A stretch of 9,716 bases of DNA from CAUTXO01 sp963542625 (GTDB lineage Bacteria; Campylobacterota; Campylobacteria; Campylobacterales; SZUA-545), in the NCBI GenBank assembly GCA_963542625.1, contig CAUTXO010000059.1:1-9716 (forward strand), read 5' to 3'. Position numbers and translations under genes: made by a program. Below are positions 1 through 5,277 of this stretch, one piece after another (the stretch's first letter is position 1; every line of letters starts with the position of its first letter). The notes below the pieces were generated by a model that worked only from the letters and a program-made list of their open reading frames with translations, did not search any database and had not been told where the DNA came from.

Positions 1-152
1 CCCACAAGATCCGCGCTAGCTTGCACGCCAGAAAAATCGCCTATTTCAAAAATGAAAATGCCAACTTCCCCGCTTGCTAGATCCGCCGCGGCTAGCTCCT
101 TCATTCGCGGCAAAAAATCCTGCTTTAGGTGGCGCAAATCAAAGCGTTTCAT
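1..152 (-). CDS. NuoE-like complex I subunit of Campylobacterota (partial, 5' end only)
   Basis: Only the first 50 codons are in the window; the gene runs off the left edge. The protein begins MKRFDLRHLKQDFLPRMKEL and continues with GEVGIFIFEIGDFSG and SADLV. This resembles my memory of the small protein that follows NuoD in Helicobacter (HP1264) and Campylobacter (Cj1575c). In that phylum this protein and its neighbour replace canonical NuoE/NuoF, and electrons are thought to enter complex I from flavodoxin rather than NADH. That role is family knowledge and is not visible here. The start codon is chosen because its ATG overlaps the nuoD stop by one base (TAATG), which implies translational coupling. 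Two Asp-Leu pairs in this short stretch are encoded by GATC-containing codons, as elsewhere in the window. Identity is fairly sure from position and N-terminus. Confidence 0.8.
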   Translation of the reverse strand, partial: MKRFDLRHLKQDFLPRMKELAAADLASGEVGIFIFEIGDFSGVQASADLV

Positions 153-1381
153 TATCTATCGACCTCCCCAAAGACGATGTTTGAAGATCCTATGATGGTA
201 ACAACATCAACCAAATTCTCGCCAACGAGCCAGTCTGTAAGCGCGCCCGCGTGGTAAAAGCTAGGGGAGCGGACTTTCAAGCGGTAGGGGTAAGGCTCGC
301 CATCGCTTACAATATAAAAGCCAAGCTCGCCCTTTGGCGATTCAGTGCAAGAGTAGATCTCGCCGCGCGGCGGGCGCATACCCTGCGCCACCAGCACAAA
401 ATGCTGCATAAGCGCGTAGTTTTGCGTCATAATCTGCTCCTTTGGCGCGCTTATGTATTTAGGCACGTTTGCCATAATTTCAGGGTTTGTGGTCTTATAG
501 ATTTCGATGCCTTGATGAATGAGCCGAATACTTTGGCGCATTTCTTCCATAAAAACCTTGTAGCGCCCGTATGAGTCGCAAGTTTTTGCAACGGGGACGT
601 CAAAATCCACTTCGTTATAAAGCTCGTAGGGCTCTTCTTTGCGTATATCCCACGCAACGTTGCTCGCGCGCAAAAGCGGACCGCTCACCGCCCATTCTAG
701 GGCAAGATCTGTAGGCAAGATCCCGACGTTTTCAAGGCGCATAAGCCAAATGCGGTTGGAGCTTAGCAGATCTTCATACATCTTGATCTGCTCGGGGATC
801 TTTGCTAGCAATTCTTGGAGCTTTTCTATCCACTCTGGCGTAAAATCAAGCGGCACACCGCCTATGCGTATGGCTGAATGCGTCAGGCGCGCGCCGCAAT
901 ACTCTTCTAGCAAGTCCATAATGTATTCGCGCTCGCGGAAAGTGTAGAGCATAACGCTCATCGCGCCGACGTCTAGGGCGTGCACGCCAAGCCAAAATAT
1001 GTGGCTCATTAAGCGCGTAAGCTCGGCAAGCACAAGGCGAATGGCTTGCGCGCGGCGGGGGACTTTGATGTCTAAAAGCTTTTCAACGGCAAGGGCGTAG
1101 CCGTAGTTGTTTGATGTTGAAGCGATGTAGTCAAGGCGGTCTGTCGTTGGCATAAACTCGTTATAAATCATATTTTCCGCCATTTTTTCCACGCCACGGT
1201 GCAAGTAGCCAATGTGCGGGCTAGCTTTAACGACTTTCTCGCCTTGCAGTTCTAAAATAAGGTTTAGCTGCCCGTGCGAAGACGGGTGATTTGGGCCGAA
1301 ATTTACAATCATCGTGTTGTCGTCGCGCTCAAAAGCGATGTTTTCATAAAACGGGCGGAGTTTATTTGGCTGCTGGATCAT
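152..1381 (-). CDS. nuoD: NADH-quinone oxidoreductase subunit D (49 kDa subunit)
   Basis: NuoD is the 49-kDa subunit of the peripheral arm of complex I. With NuoB it forms the quinone-reduction site at the cytoplasmic face of the membrane. The 409-residue protein has the family hallmarks: NFGPNHPSSHG near residues 27-37, the 49K signature LHRGVEKMAEN at about 60-70, DRLDY, ALDVGAMS, CGARLTHSAIRIGGV, and the usual C-terminal GEVDR. The frame is open upstream to 1426, but those 15 extra codons overlap nuoC and are absent from relatives. The ATG at 1381 (MIQQPNKL) lies four bases after the nuoC stop and is the better start. The ribosome site is weak (an A/G-rich stretch inside the nuoC tail), so coupling to nuoC is likely. 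It is a separate gene, not the NuoCD fusion of enterobacteria. The gene is intact. Confidence 0.96.
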   Translation of the reverse strand: MIQQPNKLRPFYENIAFERDDNTMIVNFGPNHPSSHGQLNLILELQGEKVVKASPHIGYLHRGVEKMAENMIYNEFMPTTDRLDYIASTSNNYGYALAVEKLLDIKVPRRAQAIRLVLAELTRLMSHIFWLGVHALDVGAMSVMLYTFREREYIMDLLEEYCGARLTHSAIRIGGVPLDFTPEWIEKLQELLAKIPEQIKMYEDLLSSNRIWLMRLENVGILPTDLALEWAVSGPLLRASNVAWDIRKEEPYELYNEVDFDVPVAKTCDSYGRYKVFMEEMRQSIRLIHQGIEIYKTTNPEIMANVPKYISAPKEQIMTQNYALMQHFVLVAQGMRPPRGEIYSCTESPKGELGFYIVSDGEPYPYRLKVRSPSFYHAGALTDWLVGENLVDVVTIIGSSNIVFGEVDR

Positions 1382-1385
1382 ATGG

Positions 1386-2186
1386 CTACTTTCTTTTCTT
1401 ATAAATCTTAGGATCTTGCTTGTCAAACTGCTTGTTGATTACAGGCAAGGCATCAGGCGCATACTGCACGGGGCGGGGCTGCTCGCTATACGGCGCACCG
1501 CGTGGCACTTCCTTGCCAAGCCGCGCAAAACGCGTCGTATCGTATCGTTGGATCCAACCCGCATCTCTGATTTCCTCGCCGATGATTTCTCTGTATTCCT
1601 TACCATAAACCAAATCCACCTCATACCATTTTGCAAACTCATCGCCTTGTAGCGGATAGGTTTTAAGTAGCGGGTGGCCGACCCAATCATCGGGCATAAG
1701 CAGGCGCGTTAGGTGCGTGTGATCCTTAAAAATCACGCCGAACATATCGTAGCACTCGCGCTCCGCCCACCAAGCGCTTCTATACACGCGGCTAGCGGTT
1801 TGGATAGGATCTTTGTGCGGCAAGCGCGTTTTCACACGCAGGCGTTTTTTGGCGCTAATGCTTAGGAGCTGGTAAAAGATCTCAAAAGCGCCTAGGCTGG
1901 CAATGCGATCAACCGCGGACATCTCCGTTAGCTGCTCGTAATGGCAAAGATCTTTCAAAGTTTGCAGGGCTTTTTCGTTATCAGCGGGGGCTACGTAAAT
2001 AACGGCTTCGCCGCGCATAGAAAAGCTCTCAAGCACCGCCACGCCCGCGTCTTGCAAGGCGCTAAGATCTTGTAAGATCCGCTCATCGGCAATTGCTTCT
2101 TTTGGGATTGGTGGCGTTACGTAAAAGCGGTCGCTGTAATAGGATTTTTTCTGAACGTTGTCTTTTGGCGTGTATTTTCTAAACAT
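1386..2186 (-). CDS. nuoC: NADH-quinone oxidoreductase subunit C (30 kDa subunit)
   Basis: NuoC is a peripheral-arm subunit of complex I without cofactors that packs against NuoD and NuoB. The protein has 266 residues, close to the H. pylori homologue. The 30K signature is at about residues 138-163 (SAWWAERECYDMFGVIFKDH followed by a conserved RLLMPDDW), then GHPLLKTYPLQGDE. The N-terminal NVQKKSYYSDRFYV region and the charged C-terminal tail resemble the epsilonproteobacterial form. The ATG at 2186 has its own Shine-Dalgarno, AAGGA, eight bases upstream. Normally nuoC follows nuoB directly; here about 340 bp of GATC repeats separate them. The upstream spacer ORF overlaps this start by eight bases, so nuoC could be translated independently or by termination-reinitiation. 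Residues 35-48 also contain two GATC sites ten bases apart. Confidence 0.95.
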   Translation of the reverse strand: MFRKYTPKDNVQKKSYYSDRFYVTPPIPKEAIADERILQDLSALQDAGVAVLESFSMRGEAVIYVAPADNEKALQTLKDLCHYEQLTEMSAVDRIASLGAFEIFYQLLSISAKKRLRVKTRLPHKDPIQTASRVYRSAWWAERECYDMFGVIFKDHTHLTRLLMPDDWVGHPLLKTYPLQGDEFAKWYEVDLVYGKEYREIIGEEIRDAGWIQRYDTTRFARLGKEVPRGAPYSEQPRPVQYAPDALPVINKQFDKQDPKIYKKRK

Positions 2187-2529
2187 TGCGCGCGTCCTTA
2201 GATACGCAAGATCTGCGCAAGATCTGACGTGAGATCTGGCTTAAGATCCCCCGCGCTCCTAGCCCGTGCAAGATCTTGCCTAAGATCTCCCGCGCTTTGC
2301 GCGCGCCGTAAAATCTACTCAAGATCTCCCGCGCTTTGCACACAGCACAAGATCCATAAGATCCGCAAGATCCACGCCAGCCCTTAGATCTGTAAGATCC
2401 GCCTAAGATCCCGCGCAAAGCCCCGCTAAAGATCTCACTAAAGATCTCGCGCAAAGCCCTGCCTAAGATCCCCCGCGCAAAAAGCACCGCGCGGCTTAGA
2501 TCCAAGCCGCATTGACAGACGCCGTTCAT
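2179..2529 (-). CDS. Hypothetical 116-residue ORF built from GATC repeats, between nuoB and nuoC
   Basis: I do not recognise this protein. It fills the nuoB-nuoC gap. Its ATG forms an ATGA overlap with the nuoB stop, AGGAG stands six bases upstream, and its TAG overlaps the nuoC start by eight bases. The sequence is mostly a translation of the repeat array: basic, with recurring (A/G)R(E/G)IL motifs near residues 18-22, 66-70, 79-83 and 92-96. A Gly/Ser/Cys-rich middle (about 43-64) holds a CAVC motif, and CQC lies near the N-terminus. No signal peptide or clear membrane segment is seen. The array has stop codons in other phases, yet this frame stays open, and most GATC spacings are multiples of three. 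It may be a real accessory protein, a translated linker that keeps ribosomes moving from nuoB to nuoC, or chance. Low certainty as a functional gene; higher certainty that it would be translated. Confidence 0.4.
   Translation of the reverse strand: MNGVCQCGLDLSRAVLFARGILGRALREIFSEIFSGALRGILGGSYRSKGWRGSCGSYGSCAVCKAREILSRFYGARKAREILGKILHGLGARGILSQISRQILRRSCVSKDARNV
2195..2199 (-). promoter_or_regulatory. Ribosome binding site of nuoC
   Basis: AAGGA on the minus strand lies eight bases before the nuoC ATG at 2186. It lies inside the last codons of the spacer ORF. It shows that nuoC kept its own initiation signal despite the insertion between nuoB and nuoC. Confidence 0.7.
2206..2505. repeat. 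GATC-centred short repeat array in the nuoB-nuoC spacer
   Basis: I count 17 GATC sites starting between 2210 and 2499, one per about 17-18 bp, against about one per 256 by chance. Most are AAGATCT or AAGATCC in plus orientation. Successive distances are mostly 11-12, 24 or 27-28 bp, with a sub-cluster at exact 9-bp steps or their double (2351, 2360, 2369, 2387, 2396). Associated words are also repeated: AAGATCTCCCGCGCTTTGC occurs near 2282 and 2321 with one difference before it. GCGCAAAGC occurs at 2413 and 2449 and is the inverse complement of GCTTTGCGC at 2294. The spacings are too short and regular for a CRISPR, and no transposase is present. Confidence 0.9.
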
Positions 2530-3035
2530 ACGAATCTCCTAGCGCTTTTTTTGCGGTTTGCCGACTCCTTGCGGATCTTTTGCTGAAGCAGCATAACGGC
2601 ATATTGCAAGGTTTCAGGCCTTGGCGCGCAACCGGGCAAGTAAATATCCACGGGGATTATTCTATCCACGCCCTGAACGGTGGCGTATGTGTTAAACATT
2701 CCGCCCGTGTTGGCGCAAGATCCCATCGAGATTACCCATTTTGGCTCTGCCATTTGGTCGTAAAGCCGCCTGACAAAACCCGCGTATTTTTTCGTAACCG
2801 TGCCGCTTACAATCATCACTTCTGACTGCCTAGGGCTAGCGCGGAATATCGTCCCGAAGCGGTCAAAATCGTATCTGCTAGCGCCCGCTGCCATCATTTC
2901 AATGGCGCAGCAAGCAAGCCCAAAGGTAAAAGCCCAAAGCGAGTTGCTCCTGCTCCAATTGACGATTTTATCAACCGTCGTGAGCATAATCGGCGCGCCC
3001 GCGTTTTGCAAGTAATTTACATTATGCTGTGCCAC
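2526..3035 (-). CDS. nuoB: NADH-quinone oxidoreductase subunit B (carries the N2 iron-sulfur cluster)
   Basis: NuoB carries cluster N2, the [4Fe-4S] centre that hands electrons to quinone in complex I. The cluster ligands are visible: adjacent Cys42-Cys43 in GLACCAIEMM, Cys107 in MGSCANTGGMFN, and Cys136 in YLPGCAPRPE. FGTIFRASPRQSEVMIVSGT is the usual core motif. I start the protein at GTG 3035, giving 169 residues beginning MAQHNVNYLQ. This matches relatives and has a strong AGGGGG ribosome site seven bases upstream; a TTG at 3056 would add seven residues but lacks support. The start overlaps the nuoA end by 19 bases. The C-terminal tail is very basic (RKESANRKKSARRFV), as in related NuoB proteins. 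The TGA stop overlaps the next ATG, where nuoC would be expected. Confidence 0.96.
   Translation of the reverse strand: MAQHNVNYLQNAGAPIMLTTVDKIVNWSRSNSLWAFTFGLACCAIEMMAAGASRYDFDRFGTIFRASPRQSEVMIVSGTVTKKYAGFVRRLYDQMAEPKWVISMGSCANTGGMFNTYATVQGVDRIIPVDIYLPGCAPRPETLQYAVMLLQQKIRKESANRKKSARRFV
2536..2540 (-). promoter_or_regulatory. Shine-Dalgarno in front of the nuoB-nuoC spacer ORF
   Basis: AGGAG on the minus strand lies six bases before the ATG at 2529 and within the last codons of nuoB. This is one of the best ribosome sites in the window. It may be the ancestral nuoC site left behind when the repeats separated nuoB from nuoC, or the true site of the spacer ORF. Confidence 0.6.
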
Positions 3036-3400
3036 GTTAAAGCCCCCTTTTTCCAAGCGTAGATGAAGCCGACGGCGAGCAAAAATATAAAACTAAGCAT
3101 TTCTACAAAGCCAAAAACGCCTAAGATCTTAAAATCCACCGCCCACGGAAACATAAAGATTATTTCGACGTCAAACAAGATAAACAAAAGCGCGATGAGA
3201 TAAAACTGCACGGAGATCTTGTTTGGCTGGTAAGAAACTTCCGGGCCGCATTCGTAGATGCCAAGCTTTAACTTTTCGCTGTTTTTTAGTGAGAAATAAT
3301 TGCCAACGATGCTCGATAATTTCACAGTTAGTGCAAAAACGCCGAAGGAGAACACAAAAAGGAAAAACACGCCAAAGTAAGGGTGAGACAGGCTAGCCAA
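3017..3400 (-). CDS. nuoA: NADH-quinone oxidoreductase subunit A
   Basis: NuoA is a small membrane subunit at the junction of the peripheral and membrane arms of complex I. The 127-residue protein has three hydrophobic segments at about residues 8-28, 63-83 and 92-114. The loop motif YECGPEV (Cys51) and the conserved acidic residues in LFILFDVEIIFMFPWA (Asp77, Glu79) are present. The protein begins SHPYFGVF after four residues, as in H. pylori. The start is TTG at 3400, supported by AGAAGGA six bases upstream and by the absence of an in-frame ATG or GTG further upstream that fits. It is the first gene of the leftward nuo operon, with a putative -10 box about 35 bases before the start codon. 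It overlaps nuoB by 19 bases. Confidence 0.95.
   Translation of the reverse strand: MASLSHPYFGVFFLFVFSFGVFALTVKLSSIVGNYFSLKNSEKLKLGIYECGPEVSYQPNKISVQFYLIALLFILFDVEIIFMFPWAVDFKILGVFGFVEMLSFIFLLAVGFIYAWKKGALTWHSIM
3043..3049 (-). promoter_or_regulatory. Ribosome binding site that fixes the nuoB GTG start
   Basis: AAGGGGG on the minus strand lies seven bases before the GTG at 3035 and within the nuoA coding end. It would fall inside the coding region if translation began at TTG 3056, which argues for the GTG. Confidence 0.65.
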
Positions 3401-3406
3401 GACTTA

Positions 3407-3413
3407 TCCTTCT
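3407..3413 (-). promoter_or_regulatory. Ribosome binding site supporting the nuoA TTG start
   Basis: AGAAGGA on the minus strand lies six bases before TTG at 3400. It is the strongest ribosome site of the operon and compensates for the weak start codon. Confidence 0.7.
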
Positions 3414-3435
3414 AATCACATTTTACTAAGCGCGA

Positions 3436-3441
3436 ATAATA
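3436..3441 (-). promoter_or_regulatory. Putative -10 box of the nuo operon
   Basis: TATTAT on the minus strand lies in an A/T-rich stretch and would give a leader of roughly 28 bases before the nuoA TTG. T-rich tracts lie further upstream in place of a clear -35, which is usual for the housekeeping sigma factor of this phylum. Inference from motif and position only. Confidence 0.4.
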
Positions 3442-3505
3442 TCAATTTATTCCTCAAAAGACGGCAAAAGCGGCAAAAACACCTTGAAAAAGCAAATACT
3501 TAATG

Positions 3506-3511
3506 TATAAT
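3506..3511 (+). promoter_or_regulatory. -10 box of hsrA with possible autoregulatory half-sites upstream
   Basis: A perfect TATAAT sits 24 bases before the hsrA ATG at 3536, with an A-rich stretch upstream and no obvious -35. Immediately upstream are CTTGAA (3483-3488) and CTTAAT (3499-3504), in reverse complement TTCAAG and ATTAAG. These resemble the TTTAAG half-sites I recall for H. pylori HP1043, but are set 16 bp apart instead of about 11. The -10 is well supported; the operator is a suggestion. Confidence 0.6.
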
Positions 3512-3535
3512 TCACATTTTCTAAAAGGTCATAGA

Positions 3536-4255
3536 ATGAAATTATTAATCTTAGGCGAAAATAATCACACGACGAAACAACTATCCGAAACGCTCAAAAA
3601 AGAGGGTTTTTCCAATGTGATTTTAGAGCCAAGCAAATTAAAAGAGACGATCCTTGCAGAAAAATTACCTATTTTAATAATAGAAATGTCCGTTTTTGCA
3701 AATTTTAAGCCCGATTTTTTAATAGAAATGAAAGAAGAGCACAAAAAATTGTCCGTCGTCGTGCTGTCAAAGGATTTTAACGACAAAGACTCAGAGATCT
3801 TAGTGCTAAACGCCGGCGCGGACGATTACACGGCGCACCCGTATTTAGACGGCTCCCTATCAAAAAGCAGCCTTAAGATCTTGATTGCGCGCATAAGGGC
3901 AAGGCTTAGATCTGGCGGCACAAACATCATAGAAATTTCAGATCTTAGGATAGATCCAGACGAAGAAAAGATCTTTTACCACTCAAAAGAAATAGAGCTA
4001 AAGGGCAAGCCATTTGAAGTGCTAACGCACCTTGCAAAGCACCGCGGGCAGATTGTTTCAAAGGAGCAGCTGCTAGACGCCATCTGGGAAGAGCCCGAGC
4101 TTGTTACGCCGAATGTGATTGAAGTTGCGATTAATCAGATCCGCCAAAAAATGGATAAGCCACTAGGCATTGGCACGATTGAAACCGTCCGCCGTCGCGG
4201 GTATCGCTTTTGCTTTCCAAACTGCTCCGAAGACAGCACGATGGTGGATCTTTGA
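3536..4255 (+). CDS. hsrA: Orphan atypical response regulator, HsrA/CosR family (OmpR type)
   Basis: This is a 239-residue DNA-binding regulator with an N-terminal receiver-like domain (about 1-125) and a C-terminal winged-helix domain (about 130-230). The C-terminal part (EVLTHLAKH, SKEQLLDAIWEEPE, VTPNVIEVAINQIRQKMDKP, ETVRRRGYRFCFP) is close to what I remember of HP1043. That protein is an essential orphan regulator of growth, redox balance and energy metabolism, and CosR is its counterpart in Campylobacter. The receiver is strongly diverged. The acidic pocket after strand 1 is GENN, the phospho-acceptor Asp position appears to be Glu50 in ILIIEMSVF, and the usual Lys is His101 in ADDYTAHPY. 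It is therefore expected to work without phosphorylation. No kinase gene is adjacent. Compared with HP1043 there is a short insert (LDGSLSK) before the last receiver helix. ATG 3536 is chosen because AAGG lies seven bases upstream and the in-frame ATG at 3503 overlaps the -10 box. Confidence 0.92.
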   Translation: MKLLILGENNHTTKQLSETLKKEGFSNVILEPSKLKETILAEKLPILIIEMSVFANFKPDFLIEMKEEHKKLSVVVLSKDFNDKDSEILVLNAGADDYTAHPYLDGSLSKSSLKILIARIRARLRSGGTNIIEISDLRIDPDEEKIFYHSKEIELKGKPFEVLTHLAKHRGQIVSKEQLLDAIWEEPELVTPNVIEVAINQIRQKMDKPLGIGTIETVRRRGYRFCFPNCSEDSTMVDL

Positions 4256-4330
4256 GCATAACTTAATCCACCGCCTAAGATCTCTCTAACCCAGCAAAAC
4301 CAAACAAAGATCCAAAGTGGAACTTTAAGC

Positions 4331-4560
4331 TTTGGCTTAATCTTTAACCCGCGCGCTCAAATCCACTCTCACGGCGCAGAGTATAAGCCCTTGCCATCGC
4401 CTTAGCCTTAGGCAGTTTATCTACCAAAATATTTAGATTAAGGTTCTTTTCTTTTCTTTTCTTTTCTTTGATCTTTAGCCCCGCGCCCTACCTTGCTTGC
4501 TTTGACTTTAACTTCGGGCTTTCAAGCTTTGCTAACCGCGATTTTAAGTAGAGCTTTGAC
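4331..4560. repeat. 230-bp tandem repeat, copy 1
   Basis: This copy is followed directly by copy 2 at an offset of exactly 230 bp. Positions 4353-4449 match 4583-4679 without a single difference (97 bp), while the remaining half (about 4450-4560) is clearly diverged from copy 2. The edges are approximate; similarity begins near TTTGGCTTAATCTTTAACC at 4331. Confidence 0.9.
4446..4470 (+). repeat. Pentanucleotide tract (CTTTT)4 CTTTG
   Basis: Four perfect CTTTT units followed by CTTTG lie inside copy 1 of the 230-bp repeat. At the same place in copy 2 (4676-4700) the pentamers are CTTTG CTTGG CTTGG CTTTG CCTTG, so the tract is either expanding in one copy or decaying in the other. Slippage-prone tracts of this kind drive phase variation in this phylum, but no gene here is positioned to be switched by it. 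Confidence 0.85.
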
Positions 4561-4790
4561 TTTGACTTAATCTTTAACCAGAGCGCTCAAATCCACTCTC
4601 ACGGCGCAGAGTATAAGCCCTTGCCATCGCCTTAGCCTTAGGCAGTTTATCTACCAAAATATTTAGATTAAGGTTCTTTGCTTGGCTTGGCTTTGCCTTG
4701 ATCTTTAGCCCCGCGCCTTATCTTGCTTGCCTTAACTTTAACTTCTAGCTTTCAAACCTTGCCCGCCGCAATTTTAAGCAGACTTAGGCT
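4561..4790. repeat. 230-bp tandem repeat, copy 2
   Basis: Near-exact copy of 4331-4560 over its first half. The second half shares the same words (GATCTTTAGCCCCGCGCC, TTAACTT, GCTTTCAA, ATTTTAAG) with many substitutions. A third diverged copy begins at about 4790 (TTTGATTAGATCTTTAACC), an offset of 229 bp. Confidence 0.9.
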
Positions 4791-4932
4791 TTGATTAGAT
4801 CTTTAACCCTAAGCTCTGCGCCGTTTTTGCGTTTAGATCTAGCGGATCTTTAAGTTTTGTTTTACCTTGATCTTTAGTCCGCGCCATTGCACCGTTGCCT
4901 TGCGCAATAACCCTTGCGCCAAAATCAACGCA

Positions 4933-4984
4933 CGCGCTCAAATCCACTCTCACGGCGCAGAGTATAAGCCCTTGCCATCGCCTT
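4933..4984. repeat. Third copy of the conserved repeat core (52 bp)
   Basis: Positions 4933-4984 equal 4352-4403 of copy 1 base for base; copy 2 has one mismatch at its first base. A core of 51 bp (4353-4403, 4583-4633, 4934-4984) is thus identical in all three copies although the flanks of copy 3 have changed almost completely. It contains GGCGC and CGCC words able to pair, but no convincing promoter or terminator. Confidence 0.88.
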
Positions 4985-5277
4985 GCCTTGTTCCCTAACA
5001 AATCTATCGAAAAATATCATCGCACAACCCGCAAAGTAGATCTTTAAGTTTTGATTTGATCTGGTCGTGCAAAAAATGAGTTGAGCGTTTGCTTTCGGCA
5101 GATCTTTGGACTTTATTTTTCTTTATCTTGATTAGCCACGCGCCATTGCTACCGCATAACAGCCCTTGCGCCATAAATTCTTGCACCGCCACCATATTTG
5201 TAATTTTTAGCTCACGCCCGTCAGGCTAACCTGTGCGCAAAACGACTGCTTGCGGATAACACAAGCGCACTTCGTGC

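Larger units (their letters stand above)
4256..5277. other. Gene-poor region of decaying tandem repeats between hsrA and the hemW remnant
   Basis: About 1 kb with no convincing coding region on either strand. It contains two full copies of a 230-bp unit (listed separately), a partial third copy from about 4790 to 5000 with roughly 120 bp of extra or diverged sequence, and scraps of a fourth. The scraps include GCGCCATTGC at 4881 and 5140, CCCTTGCGCC at 4911 and 5163, and GATCTTTAAGTTTTG near 4853 and 5040. Two short minus-strand frames of 68 and 63 codons fall in the repeats and look accidental. I see no tRNA, rRNA, transposase or N-terminal HemW motif (CxxxCxYC). Confidence 0.75.

Noticed and set aside
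251..574. Plus-strand open frames within nuoD, nuoC and the RND genes
   Set aside because: They are antisense to well-recognised genes and encode no recognisable protein.
1382..1426. Upstream nuoD start at 1426
   Set aside because: The extra 15 residues overlap nuoC and are absent from relatives; the ATG at 1381 fits the family N-terminus.
2206..2505. CRISPR array
   Set aside because: Repeat units are only 9-14 bp apart, with no unique spacers and no cas genes.
3503..3535. Upstream hsrA start at 3503
   Set aside because: That ATG overlaps the TATAAT box and has no ribosome site; ATG 3536 has AAGG seven bases upstream.
4312..4335. Inverted repeat CCAAAG/CTTTGG after hsrA as its terminator
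   Set aside because: The stem is only six bases with a 12-base loop and no T-run follows; it also borders the 230-bp repeat.
4353..4403. tRNA-like T-arm (CTCAAATCC) in the repeat core
   Set aside because: The flanking bases do not form the 5-bp stem and no acceptor, D or anticodon arms can be found.
4795..5195. Two minus-strand frames of 68 and 63 codons (4795-5001 and 5004-5195)
   Set aside because: They lie in the repeat region, share sequence only because the repeats do, have no clear ribosome sites and resemble no family I know.
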